This document shows, in pieces, positions 8,370 to 17,144 of a DNA stretch of 64,000 nt. Location: contig NZ_JAUFPR010000001.1 in assembly GCF_030409325.1 (NCBI RefSeq), positions 1 to 64,000 of the forward strand, read 5' to 3'. Below the pieces are notes generated by a model that was given only the letters and a program-made list of their open reading frames with translations, did not search any database and was not told the DNA's origin. The DNA comes from Mucilaginibacter aquaedulcis (GTDB lineage Bacteria > Bacteroidota > Bacteroidia > Sphingobacteriales > Sphingobacteriaceae). The stretch's first letter is position 1, and each line of letters begins with the position of its first letter. The position numbers were made by a program, and so were the translations under genes.

Positions 8370-9185
8370 ATGCAGATTCCGCCCTCTCCAGATTTAGCTC
8401 CATATATCAGGCATTACCTCCTGATCAACCGGCATTCAGGAGAGGCAGAAAGGCTGCGTTTTTTTTCTGATGGCAGCACAGGCCTATTTTTTAGCTCTGA
8501 AGAAGCGGGCTTATTGCAAATGGATAATGAATCAGGTAGTAGATTCTCTGACGCATTTTTCTATGGCCAGCTTTCCAATTACCGGGATATTACCTTCCAG
8601 GGAAACGGCTCATGGTTTATCATTGTTCTTAAGCCCGACGCAATTAACCGCTTACTCGCTATTCCGGCCATTGAACTGAAAGATCAGGTAATTGATTTGA
8701 CCGATCTGTTTGGCCCATCTTCAAGGGAATTGCCTGAACGTTTAAAGGAGAAAACTTCGATTTCGGATAAAATCAACGTAGCAGAAGCTTTTTTTCGCAA
8801 GCTTATTAAAACCAAACATGTGCTTAATGACCCTATGGTATCCGCCGCAATTGCTTACATGGCTCGGCACAACGGTATTGTTTCTGTAGAACAGCTGGCT
8901 TATTTCACCGGCTATCAACAGCGCCAGCTCGAAAGGCGTTTTAATCTGGCCGTGGGTTTAAGTCCAAAAGTGTTGGGCAACATTATTCGCTTGCATGTTT
9001 TCTTAAAACAACTGCGGTTAAACTCATTTTCTGAACTGACAGCCCTGGGCTACGAAAGCGGATTTTATGATCAATCGCATCTCATAAGAGAGTTCAAAAA
9101 AATAACCGGCCTTACTCCTTCCCAATACAAGGCACATACAAATCCACTGGCCGTCAACTTTTTGCGTATCGACGATAAGACTTAG
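8370..9185 (+). CDS. AraC family transcriptional regulator
   Basis: 271 aa. The N-terminal half (about 1-130, opening PPSPDLAPYIRHY) is the beta-rich sensing domain found in many Bacteroidota AraC proteins. The C-terminal half holds the double helix-turn-helix: VEQLAYFTGYQQRQLERRF and, near the end, LTALGYESGFYDQSHLIREF with FKKITGLTPSQY. Ligand unknown. It lies 39 bases after the lipoprotein gene and 82 bases before the nitrilase-family gene, which is the likeliest target. Confidence 0.88.
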   Translation: MQIPPSPDLAPYIRHYLLINRHSGEAERLRFFSDGSTGLFFSSEEAGLLQMDNESGSRFSDAFFYGQLSNYRDITFQGNGSWFIIVLKPDAINRLLAIPAIELKDQVIDLTDLFGPSSRELPERLKEKTSISDKINVAEAFFRKLIKTKHVLNDPMVSAAIAYMARHNGIVSVEQLAYFTGYQQRQLERRFNLAVGLSPKVLGNIIRLHVFLKQLRLNSFSELTALGYESGFYDQSHLIREFKKITGLTPSQYKAHTNPLAVNFLRIDDKT

Positions 9186-9267
9186 GTAAATCCCCTGAAA
9201 ATGCTTTGATGTCGCATTCGTACAATTCGGAGCCGAATGAATCATTGAACTTTACGAAAAAAAATCA

Positions 9268-10227
9268 ATGGAAAATCTAAAAATCGCGACTGTACAGTTT
9301 GAGCACAAAAGTGCTGATAAAGCTTATAATTTGGCCATGATAGAAAAGTTTACTGCCCTGGCTGCTGCAGATGGAGCCAAAGTGGTTGCTTTTCATGAAT
9401 GTTCTGTAACGGGCTATACTTTTGCCCGCAAGCTTAACCGGGAACAAATGCTTGATCTGGCCGAACCTATTCCTTCAGGACCAAGTATTATTAGGTTAAG
9501 GGAGATTGCCGCGGCTAACAACATGGTGATCTTAGCCGGGCTTTTTGAAAAGGATGATAACGAAAACTTATACAAAGCTTATATATGTGTAGACGGCAAC
9601 GGAGTGGTTGCCAAGTTTCGCAAACTACACCCGTTTATTAATCCGCATCTTTTGCCTGGTAATGAATATTGCGTTTTTGATCTTTTTGGCTGGAAGTGTG
9701 GTATACTCATTTGCTACGACAATAACATTATTGAGAATGTACGTGCCACACGTTTACTCGGTGCCAATATCATCTTTATGCCACACGTAACTATGTGTAC
9801 GCCATCAACACGCCCCGGTGCAGGTTTTGTTGATGCCAGATTATGGGATAATCGTATAGCCGACCCTACTTCTCTGCGCATTGAATTTGAAGGAATGAAG
9901 GGCCGTGATTGGTTGATGAAGTGGCTGCCAGCAAGGGCTTATGATAATGGTATTTACTGTGTATTTGCCAACCCGATAGGTATGGACGATGATCAGCTTA
10001 AAAACGGACATTCCATGATCATTGATCCCTTTGGTGATATTCTGGCAGAGTGTACTGAATTAAATGACCAATTTGTAAGCGTAGTATTTACACCCGAAAA
10101 ACTGGGGCAAGCTGGCGGATACCGCTATATTGAAGCCCGCCGACCAGAACTTTACCGCGACATTATTGGGCAGGACCATCAATCGGCTCAAAAAGTTTCA
10201 TGGCTGAATGAAAATTCTCAAAGTTAA
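9268..10227 (+). CDS. nitrilase superfamily carbon-nitrogen hydrolase
   Basis: 319 aa cytosolic amidase or nitrilase-fold enzyme. The catalytic Glu-Lys-Cys set is visible: Glu in FHECSVTGY (near 44), Lys in FRKLHPF (near 114) and Cys in GILICYDNN (near 152). The second Glu seen in many members lies in the LPARAYDNGIYCVFAN region. Substrate not predictable from sequence; relatives act on N-carbamoyl compounds, aliphatic amides or omega-amides. Unlike the enzyme at 48368 it has no aminotransferase neighbour. Confidence 0.88.
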   Translation: MENLKIATVQFEHKSADKAYNLAMIEKFTALAAADGAKVVAFHECSVTGYTFARKLNREQMLDLAEPIPSGPSIIRLREIAAANNMVILAGLFEKDDNENLYKAYICVDGNGVVAKFRKLHPFINPHLLPGNEYCVFDLFGWKCGILICYDNNIIENVRATRLLGANIIFMPHVTMCTPSTRPGAGFVDARLWDNRIADPTSLRIEFEGMKGRDWLMKWLPARAYDNGIYCVFANPIGMDDDQLKNGHSMIIDPFGDILAECTELNDQFVSVVFTPEKLGQAGGYRYIEARRPELYRDIIGQDHQSAQKVSWLNENSQS

Positions 10228-10694
10228 ACGTACCTGGTACCTCCTTAGTTTTTAGCAGGTAGCTTTATTCGCTCATATGATTTATGAGGGTTGGCAGGGT
10301 CAGTGATTCAGTAGGTAAGCGCATGCCAGGAAGCTCCATAAGCTATATCATTGTCTGGTCGCAATGTTACCGGCTCCCTGCCCAACCCTATTTCCTTCTG
10401 CCTGATGAAACCAATTCAAAAGGTTCTTAACTTGCTCGTACAGATTAACCACGACATCTCACGAGCTATTTTCAGAATTGACGATATATAGTACCTAACA
10501 TACCTTATCAATCAGTTTAATTAATTGATATACAACATATTTTCGAAATGGCATGAAAATAGATTAACATTTAAAACTCAGAATCAAATGCTTAAGAGTT
10601 TGTGTTCATGCAACTATCATGAGCCAGGCGTCAGCAAATAATCTTTGTTACGGTCTATTCTGAATAATATCATTTAATGAGCATACTAATTATC
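10228..10694. other. intergenic region, nothing recognised
   Basis: 467 bases without a convincing gene on either strand. A 36-codon frame from about 10321 has no recognisable features and is not called. It presumably contains the promoter of the cupin gene. Confidence 0.5.
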
Positions 10695-11183
10695 ATGAAA
10701 AAGCAAAAACTCATATTGACTGTATTGTTTGCTGGTGTTTTTTTGGGTGCGAACGAAGCTTTGGCACAAGGGATCTCCTCCAAAAAATTCGGAGTCATTT
10801 ACCAGGAAAATATCAAGTGGTTGCAATTTCCGGCATTTCCACCCGAAGCCCGTTTAGCCATTTTGGTGGGTAATCCTAAACAGGCCGGTCCTTATGTGAT
10901 TAGGGTTAAAGTACCTGCCGGTGTAATCCTCATGCCACATATTCATCCCGAAGACCGGATATATACTGTTATATCAGGTGTGTTTTATATAGGTTTAGGT
11001 ACCAAGTTCGATGCTTCTAAATTAACGGCTTACTCTCCTGGCAGCGTGGTCATATTGCCCGGTAACACACCGCACTTTCATTGGGCAAAATCTGGCGAAT
11101 ACGTAACACAAGTTACAACTAACGGCCCGCTCGGAATTAGTTATATTAATCCTGCAGATGATCCCCGGAATAAGAAGAAATAA
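10695..11183 (+). CDS. secreted cupin-domain protein
   Basis: The ATG at 10695 gives a clean signal peptide (MKKQKLILTVLFAGVFLG, ending EALAQG), better than an ATG six codons earlier. 162 aa. The single cupin barrel carries both metal-binding motifs: PHIHPEDRIYTVISG (His pair and Glu/Asp) and PGNTPHFHW (His). Metal-dependent function in the periplasm is likely, but the activity is unknown. Stands alone, 71 bases before the HD-Pycsar-effector-like gene in the same direction. Confidence 0.82.
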   Translation: MKKQKLILTVLFAGVFLGANEALAQGISSKKFGVIYQENIKWLQFPAFPPEARLAILVGNPKQAGPYVIRVKVPAGVILMPHIHPEDRIYTVISGVFYIGLGTKFDASKLTAYSPGSVVILPGNTPHFHWAKSGEYVTQVTTNGPLGISYINPADDPRNKKK

Positions 11184-11253
11184 AAGCCGATGGCATACTG
11201 TTTCCATGCTATGAATGATTAACCCCATAAATGCTTATACAAAATATTAAAAT

Positions 11254-12489
11254 ATGACTATGAAAGAGATACAACCATTGGAAAAAATCAGTCAATTTGT
11301 AAAAGAGCGCTTCAATGAACATCACCATAATGAGTTAAAGTTTCACAATTTTGAATTGGTAAAAAAAACGCTTGCAGCGGCTCGCCTGATTGCAGGCCAT
11401 TATAACTTATCTGAAGATGACCGGTTTGTTCTTTACGCCGCCTTATGGCTGAAAGATATAGGCTTTACAGAAGACCCGAGAAACCATGAAGCTGCCGGAT
11501 TAAGTATAATTCTGAATTTTCTTCAAACACTTAATTTAGATGAAACAGTTGATCAACGCATTCAGAGATTGTTAGGGTTAACTCCCTCCACTCAACAGCC
11601 TTTAAGCCTTATTGAGCAAATATTTTTAGATTCCTCAACATTTTACTTTAGTAAGAAGTCGTTCTCCAAAATGAATGAACTACAACGACAAGAACAATCT
11701 AAATTACAATTCAGGAAAATAAACAAGATGGAATGGCTGCAGCAATCAATCAACTTAATGCAGGATCATAAATATTATACAGAGGCCGCCCAAAGCCTCA
11801 TGGATATCAAAAAACAACGCAATGCAGCCTTACTTAAAAGTCAACTCCCCGAAATCAATGAACAACAGGTTAATGTATTGCCAGAAGATATTCTGAATCA
11901 CCTATCGGCTTCACCAAAGAAAAGTAAAGAGTTTCAGGAAAAAGGAATAGACACCTTATTCAGGATAGCACTGGCCAATAACCAGCGCATCAGCGGACTT
12001 GCCGACAATAAAGCCCGTATTCTGATTACCGTTAATGCTATTATACTTTCGGCTATTATAAGCTTGCTATTAAAAAAGCTTGATCAGGAACCCTATCTAT
12101 CCTTTCCTACATTCACCTTAATAGCTGTGAGTTTGGTTACCATCATCCTGGCGATTTTAGCTATCCGCCCACATAACTCCATAGGAAAATTCAGACAGGA
12201 GGATCTGGAAAATAACGATGTTAATATACTTTTTTATGGTAACTTTTATAAAATGGACCTTCCTGATTTCAGGTATGCCATGCTTCATTTGATTAAGGAT
12301 AATAACCTCATTTACGGGGCACTGATACAGGACATGTACGGCCAGGGCCATGCCGTAGGCCGCAAGTATGATTTGCTCAGGATAGCGTATACCATATTTA
12401 TGTTTGGTTTAACAATATCAATCATTGCCTTCGTTGCCGCTACAATTATCCACTACGAATTTTCACCATCCATTTCTGCAGAGCATTAA
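11254..12489 (+). CDS. HD-domain protein fused to a Pycsar-effector-like membrane domain (PycTM/DUF5706)
   Basis: 411 aa. Residues 25-130 follow an HD-domain pattern: His31, then LWLKDIG where the usual HD pair reads Lys67-Asp68, then His78 in NHEAAG and Asp126. The first His of the HD pair is therefore replaced. Residues about 232-400 match the PycTM domain: an amphipathic helix with NNQRISGLADNKARILI, two membrane helices (257-273, 285-303), a cytosolic loop and a third helix (378-398). PycTM proteins are membrane effectors of the Pycsar antiphage system, activated by cCMP or cUMP made by a linked cyclase. No cyclase gene lies nearby; neighbours are a cupin and a DJ-1 protein. Confidence 0.82.
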   Translation: MTMKEIQPLEKISQFVKERFNEHHHNELKFHNFELVKKTLAAARLIAGHYNLSEDDRFVLYAALWLKDIGFTEDPRNHEAAGLSIILNFLQTLNLDETVDQRIQRLLGLTPSTQQPLSLIEQIFLDSSTFYFSKKSFSKMNELQRQEQSKLQFRKINKMEWLQQSINLMQDHKYYTEAAQSLMDIKKQRNAALLKSQLPEINEQQVNVLPEDILNHLSASPKKSKEFQEKGIDTLFRIALANNQRISGLADNKARILITVNAIILSAIISLLLKKLDQEPYLSFPTFTLIAVSLVTIILAILAIRPHNSIGKFRQEDLENNDVNILFYGNFYKMDLPDFRYAMLHLIKDNNLIYGALIQDMYGQGHAVGRKYDLLRIAYTIFMFGLTISIIAFVAATIIHYEFSPSISAEH

Positions 12490-12589
12490 TGACTATTTAA
12501 TAACAATGTTTTAAGTGATGTAATTAAATCTTAGGCGGCAGTCATGTATTAGAAAATAATCTCTTATCGCAGTCACCGGCCGATCAATA

Positions 12590-12611
12590 AGGGGCGAAAT
12601 AATCCGCCCCT
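12590..12611. terminator. intrinsic terminator between convergent genes
   Basis: AGGGGCG (12590-12596) pairs with CGCCCCT (12605-12611). It lies between the convergent ends of the HD-PycTM gene and the DJ-1 family gene. The T-rich tail on the plus side is weak (AACCTTTTA). Confidence 0.6.
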
Positions 12612-12629
12612 AACCTTTTATGTTTGTTG

Positions 12630-13322
12630 TTAAAGCCGTGCTGTATAATCAAGCAGGGTATCAACTGCTAAAACCGATGATGATGGGTTTTGTCCGGTGA
12701 TCAGATGTCCGTCACGGGTAACAAATGGTTTCCAGTCTTCTCCTTTTTGAAATTTGGCGTCCCTCTGTTTCAGCATGTCTTCTAAAAGAAAAGGCACTAC
12801 ATTAGTGAGCTGTGCTGTTTCTTCCTCTGTATTGGTAAAAGCTGTTACACGCTTCCCTTCAATCAACCACCGACCATCTGGCCTTCTTACATACTTTAAG
12901 GCTGCCGGTGCATGACAAACCAGCGTAACGGGTTTGCCGGCAAAATAAAAAGACTCAATAAGCTTGGCCGAATCCCTGTCTTCGGCCAGATCCCACATCG
13001 GGCCATGGCCACCGGGGTAAAAAATGGTATCAAAATCACTTTCAGATACAGTATTTAATTTTACAGTATTGCTTAATCTGTTGATCGTTTCCTGGTCATT
13101 ATAATATCTTATTGTGGCCTCAGTTCTATTTTCCGGAAAATCACTTTTAGGGTCAATGGGAGTTTGGCCTCCTTTGGGCGATGCGATGACAATTTGCTTT
13201 CCGAGGTCATGAAGCTTAAAGTAAGGAGCGGCAAATTCTTCGATCCATAGACCTGTTTTTTTGCCTGTGTTGCCCAGCTCACTATGAGAGGTGACAATAA
13301 ATAGAATTTTCTCGATTTTCAT
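12630..13322 (-). CDS. DJ-1/PfpI family protein (HchA-like, type 1 glutamine amidotransferase fold)
   Basis: 230 aa, full length. Nucleophile Cys136 in VCHAPAAL with adjacent His137, and conserved Glu28 in LWIEEF, form the DJ-1 active site. PGGHGPMWDL is the characteristic glycine-rich loop. Relatives act as glyoxalase III, deglycase-type or holding chaperones; which one applies here cannot be decided from sequence. Soluble, no signal peptide. It stands alone with a 600-base upstream region. Confidence 0.9.
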   Translation of the reverse strand: MKIEKILFIVTSHSELGNTGKKTGLWIEEFAAPYFKLHDLGKQIVIASPKGGQTPIDPKSDFPENRTEATIRYYNDQETINRLSNTVKLNTVSESDFDTIFYPGGHGPMWDLAEDRDSAKLIESFYFAGKPVTLVCHAPAALKYVRRPDGRWLIEGKRVTAFTNTEEETAQLTNVVPFLLEDMLKQRDAKFQKGEDWKPFVTRDGHLITGQNPSSSVLAVDTLLDYTARL

Positions 13323-13931
13323 AACTTTTCATTTAATTTAATCCCTGTATATTGTTTGTGGTTGAAGTTTTAATCTTAACCTGTTGATGAAATACTTAAT
13401 ATATTTGCTGCTCCCCTATAGCATTAAGTTTTCCCAAACCTATTTTCGTGCCACATTCAAACAACTGTATTTCAACGCTATATATACATAATAAAAAATA
13501 AACATTACTAAATATCATTATTAACCGACATTGATCGTGATATTTCACTGGGGAGTATCTTGTCTTTTAAAAGATGTCTGATATATTCTTTTTAATTTCA
13601 GGCAAACACACTATGGGTTGGTGTTTAATTCAGTAAAATATATTCAACAAGTTTTCATCTCTTAACAATTTCCCCTACCAGACCCACGCAGGTTTAAAAA
13701 ATCGATCTTAAAACCACGCTATATCGTGACCTTTTTTCGCTTAATAACGACAAGCCGTGGTACACTTACCATATAAATATTTTTAATTAACTAATTATCA
13801 ATTAATTAAAAATTGGAATGAAAATTATTTAAGAATCAATAGGTTTTCAAAAAATAAAAATTGAAAACATTCCCAAGAACTCAAAAATTCTTGCAATCAC
13901 CTGTCCAGTTAAAACAATTAATAGATAATAT
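13323..13931. other. AT-rich intergenic region with a hairpin before 13932
   Basis: 609 bases between divergent genes with no credible frame. At 13843-13868 GTTTTCAA and TTGAAAAC form an 8-base stem around a 10-base A-rich loop, and GGAATG (13815-13820) and CATTCC (13868-13873) are a further inverted pair. The hairpin lies about 60 bases before the crotonase start and could be a leader structure or operator. Confidence 0.45.
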
Positions 13932-14762
13932 ATGAGCAGTAAACTGATTTCTTTGACCCGGCAATCACCAACTATCTGGCGGGTGACTTTAAATAACCCA
14001 CCGGTAAATATTTTTGGCCCCAAATCAATTCCGCAGCTTAACGAGATCATTACGGAATTAGAGTCTGATAAAGAATTAAAGGTTGTTATTTTCGAAAGTG
14101 CTATCGAAGGCTTTTTTATGACCCATTACGATTTTCTTTCACCAGCCGAAGAAACAAATAATATTCCTCCCGGCCCTACAGGATTACTGCCCTTACCTGA
14201 TATGCTTGTTCGGCTGAGCAGAGCTCCTGTAGTATCAATTGCCAAAATCAGGGGCCGTGCAACTGGTGTGGGGAGTGAGCTTTCACTTGCTTGCGATATG
14301 CGCTTTGCCAGCCGTGAGAAAACAATTATGGGTCATTTTGAAGTTGGAGCCGGTATAGTACCCGGCGGTGGCCCAATGGCCCGCCTCCCCCGGCTTATGG
14401 GACGTGGGCGTGCCCTTGAAGTACTTTTAAGTGCGAATGATTTTCCAGGCGACATTGCCGAACAATACGGATATGTAAACAGGGCCTTTCCCGATAATGA
14501 ACTTGACAATTTTGTTGATTCGCTTGCCGAACGGATAGCTTCATTTGACAAACAGGCCATCAGCGAAACTAAACGTTTTGTAGATATAGCAAGCTTACCA
14601 TCTGACATTGAAGCCGGAGCTGAAATGGTAGTTTGCTACGCATCGATCGGCCGCCCAGAAGCCCAAAGAAGGATTAAATTACTCCTGGACAGAGGATTAC
14701 ATCAGGCCGGAGATGTAGAAACCCGGTTAGGTTATCATGTTGGACAATTAGGCAATCATTAA
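13932..14762 (+). CDS. enoyl-CoA hydratase/isomerase (crotonase) family protein
   Basis: 276 aa. Crotonase-fold signatures: GRATGVGSELSLACDMRFAS with Glu116 at the first catalytic position and FEVGAGIVPGGG with Glu137 at the second, followed by RLPRLMGRGRALEVLL. Both hydratase glutamates are kept, so catalysis is plausible. Unusually for fatty-acid oxidation, no thiolase, acyl-CoA dehydrogenase or CoA ligase is nearby. The only partner is the HbpS-like gene 10 bases downstream. Confidence 0.88.
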   Translation: MSSKLISLTRQSPTIWRVTLNNPPVNIFGPKSIPQLNEIITELESDKELKVVIFESAIEGFFMTHYDFLSPAEETNNIPPGPTGLLPLPDMLVRLSRAPVVSIAKIRGRATGVGSELSLACDMRFASREKTIMGHFEVGAGIVPGGGPMARLPRLMGRGRALEVLLSANDFPGDIAEQYGYVNRAFPDNELDNFVDSLAERIASFDKQAISETKRFVDIASLPSDIEAGAEMVVCYASIGRPEAQRRIKLLLDRGLHQAGDVETRLGYHVGQLGNH

Positions 14763-14772
14763 AAAGTAAATT

Positions 14773-15174
14773 ATGAATATCACACTTGAACAGGCCGAAA
14801 TTGTCATCAAGACAGCAAAGGAAAAAGCCAAACAAATAGGCAAATTGATGAATATTGCCGTGGTAGACGCAGGAAATAACCTGGTTGCATTCGCCCGTAT
14901 GGACGATGCCTGGCTCGGCAGCATAGATCTTGCCATTTGCAAAGCTAAAACAGCAAGGTATTTTAATATGACAACTGCGGAATTAGGTAAACTATCACAG
15001 CCGGGATGTCCTGCCTGGCAAATTGAGCAATCCAACGGCGGTTTGGTCACTTTGCCAGGAGGTATTCCTATTAAAAATAATAACGGCCAAATTATCGGGG
15101 CTGTGGGAGCATCAGGCGATTTCCCGGAAAACGATCAGGCTGTGGCGCAAGCCGGAGCGGATGCCCTGGCATGA
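14773..15174 (+). CDS. GlcG/HbpS family (heme-binding protein-like) protein
   Basis: 133 aa single-domain protein of the GlcG/HbpS family: LEQAEIVIKTAKEKAKQIG, then IAVVDAGNNLVAFARMDDAW, and the C-terminal GAVGASGDFPENDQAVAQAG. Members bind heme or small cofactors, or accompany catabolic operons; role here unknown. Starts 10 bases after the crotonase gene, so almost certainly co-transcribed. Confidence 0.85.
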   Translation: MNITLEQAEIVIKTAKEKAKQIGKLMNIAVVDAGNNLVAFARMDDAWLGSIDLAICKAKTARYFNMTTAELGKLSQPGCPAWQIEQSNGGLVTLPGGIPIKNNNGQIIGAVGASGDFPENDQAVAQAGADALA

Positions 15175-15250
15175 GATAAAGCTATTAGAATGAATGAATT
15201 AATAAGGCCAGTTAGTTAAGGTGAAAGTCTTGCTTTAGTTTACAGTGTTA

Positions 15251-16189
15251 TCAATTGATCCACTCCAAATAACGAAAACTTTCTGGCCGAACCGAAATAA
15301 CCGCCGGGAACTGTTTGGACACAGACAGTCCTATAACAGCTGTTTTACGTAGTCCAACAGCATTGGCAGAACTATGGGTATGAAATACATAATACAGCAT
15401 GCCATCCTTCGCTGTAAAAACATCGCCATGCCCACTGCCATTTTGCCCGGTATTTTTCCTGCTTAATATTGGATTGCCGCTATACTTTATCCAGGGACCG
15501 ACAGGGCTTGCCGAAGTAGCGTAGCCTATTGCATAATTGATATTTCTGAAATCATTGGCCGAATAAAACAAATAATATAGTTTTCCAATTTTAGTTACCG
15601 TAGGCCCCTCTGATACAGGCCATTGTGAACCTTCGGCATTTTCCCAACCCGTTTCTGCATGGATACATTCTTTTATCGTTGTTTGATCAATATCGCTTAA
15701 ATCGTCCTTTAACTTTGCCACATAGATCCGGTTACCGTTATCAAGCCGTACGTGATAGAGGTACAATTTACCGTCAGTATCTTTAAAGATAAATGGATCA
15801 ATCTGTTTTCCATTTCCTGAAATTGGTTGATGTACAAGTTGAGTAAAAGGCCCTAAAGGACTATTACTTGTAGCTATTGCAATATGTTCATCGGCAGTGT
15901 AGGCCATATAGTATTTATTATCATGCTTAAATAGCTGGGGTGCCCAAAAGCCTTTGGTTCCATAACTATTCCCTTTTTCCAGAGCAAGCCGATTGTGGCG
16001 CTTCCAGGTTTTCAGATCAGATGATGTGTAAACCTCAAAACCATTGGGGTTGCCGGTTCCATACAGGTAATATACATTATGCTCAAAAAATATGGTTGGG
16101 TCAGCTAACCGGATGGTATCTTTCCTGCTTTGTGCCCGAACCGCACTCATTGCGCTCAAAAGAATCAAGATTAAAAGATGTTTTTTCAT
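15251..16189 (-). CDS. secreted glycoside hydrolase family 43 enzyme
   Basis: 312 aa with a signal peptide (MKKHLLILILLSAM, ending VRAQ). Five-bladed propeller with the GH43 catalytic set: Asp30 (RLADPTIF) as base, Asp131 (IDPFIF) as pKa modulator and Glu194 (VSEGPTV) as acid. Expected substrates are arabinan or (arabino)xylan side chains. No accessory carbohydrate-binding module and no SusC/SusD pair nearby, so it is a stand-alone periplasmic or surface enzyme. Confidence 0.9.
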   Translation of the reverse strand: MKKHLLILILLSAMSAVRAQSRKDTIRLADPTIFFEHNVYYLYGTGNPNGFEVYTSSDLKTWKRHNRLALEKGNSYGTKGFWAPQLFKHDNKYYMAYTADEHIAIATSNSPLGPFTQLVHQPISGNGKQIDPFIFKDTDGKLYLYHVRLDNGNRIYVAKLKDDLSDIDQTTIKECIHAETGWENAEGSQWPVSEGPTVTKIGKLYYLFYSANDFRNINYAIGYATSASPVGPWIKYSGNPILSRKNTGQNGSGHGDVFTAKDGMLYYVFHTHSSANAVGLRKTAVIGLSVSKQFPAVISVRPESFRYLEWIN

Positions 16190-16776
16190 TAATGTATGAT
16201 GTCGATAAGATTTGAAAGGTCAAGATAGTTTAGTTTATGAATAATATCCTACACTATTATAAATTTCTGATCATTCGGAAATACAGCCTGTCTTTCTAAA
16301 GACTTCAAATTATTTCCGAAAAAGAATAATAGGCTCAACTCATAAATTGGGGCAAACGACTACCTCATATTGTGAAGTATTTTCCTCAAAAAATTTATTT
16401 ATCAACCAATAACTCCATGTTTAACAGCATATTTACCTTAGGTTAACAATTGGCATTGCATTTGAATTATACTTATTACCCTTCTAAAAGGGTTGTTTTT
16501 CATAGGTAGATGTAGGGCCGAAACACTGCGAGAGGGTTTCGGCCTTTTTTTGTCCAAAATTTCCAGCAGTAATTTAGTTCTCGCTTAAAGATATACAGTT
16601 TCAACATTAACAGCATCCAGACATCTTCTAAACTTATGATTGCACATCAAGTGGATCAGGTAATGTAAAAGTTACACCTTTTAGTTGTAAATGGTATGCA
16701 ATTAAAAACCATAATTTATTCATATTTGTTATGTAGTTATGTTTAATAACTATAGATACCTAAGCGCCTTATCAAT
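16190..16776. other. intergenic region with orphan terminators
   Basis: 587 bases between the divergent GH43 gene and the small gene at 16777. No protein frame is convincing. Two plus-strand hairpins with T tails lie at 16478-16551 (separate entry) although no plus-strand protein gene ends here. Confidence 0.55.
16478..16551 (+). terminator. tandem intrinsic terminators, possible end of a small RNA
   Basis: First hairpin ACCCTT (16478-16483) / AAGGGT (16488-16493) followed by TGTTTTT; second hairpin GGCCGAAAC (16516-16524) / GTTTCGGCC (16536-16544) followed by seven T. The second is a textbook plus-strand terminator. The nearest plus-strand gene upstream ends at 15174 and a minus-strand gene lies in between, so an untranslated transcript starting after about 16200 is the likeliest client. 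Confidence 0.65.
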
Positions 16777-17097
16777 ATGAATACAACGTACACGCAATTA
16801 TACATTGAGTATTTGCAAGCTCATTCCCTTATTAATAAGTATTTTCATATATCTTTTGAAAGAATGCATACTACATCAGGTACCATTGTATTCCATAGAA
16901 AAAGTGACGATCAGCATTTCAAATGCAAATTCATTATCAGGAAACATTTAAGGGATACTGGTTATGACATTACTCTCATATCATTGAAACATCAGTTCAG
17001 TTATATAAACAACGGTTGCATTAAGCGGTCTCATTTCCTGACATCGGAAACCGATCTGTTTCAGGAAAAATTAGCTCAACTTATAGATATTGTATAA
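16777..17097 (+). CDS. hypothetical protein, 106 aa
   Basis: Not recognised. Basic and aromatic-rich (many His, Lys, Phe, Tyr), no signal peptide or membrane helix. Beta-strand-like patterns (GTIVFHRKSDDQHFKCKFII) suggest a small alpha/beta protein. It is convergent with the histidine kinase at 17145, 47 bases away, and has no operon partner. Confidence 0.5.
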   Translation: MNTTYTQLYIEYLQAHSLINKYFHISFERMHTTSGTIVFHRKSDDQHFKCKFIIRKHLRDTGYDITLISLKHQFSYINNGCIKRSHFLTSETDLFQEKLAQLIDIV

Positions 17098-17144
17098 TAG
17101 TTGTTTTTATGACAACTTCCTGTTTACTTACCAGCCATTGCAAT

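Noticed and set aside
9268..10227. Second omega-amidase
   Set aside because: It has the nitrilase catalytic set but lacks the FTM and DLRFPVWLRN blocks of the omega-amidase branch and has no aminotransferase neighbour.
10228..10694. Possible gene remnant between the nitrilase and cupin genes
   Set aside because: Frames are short and interrupted on both strands and no protein-like stretch is as convincing as the one at 33606-33835.
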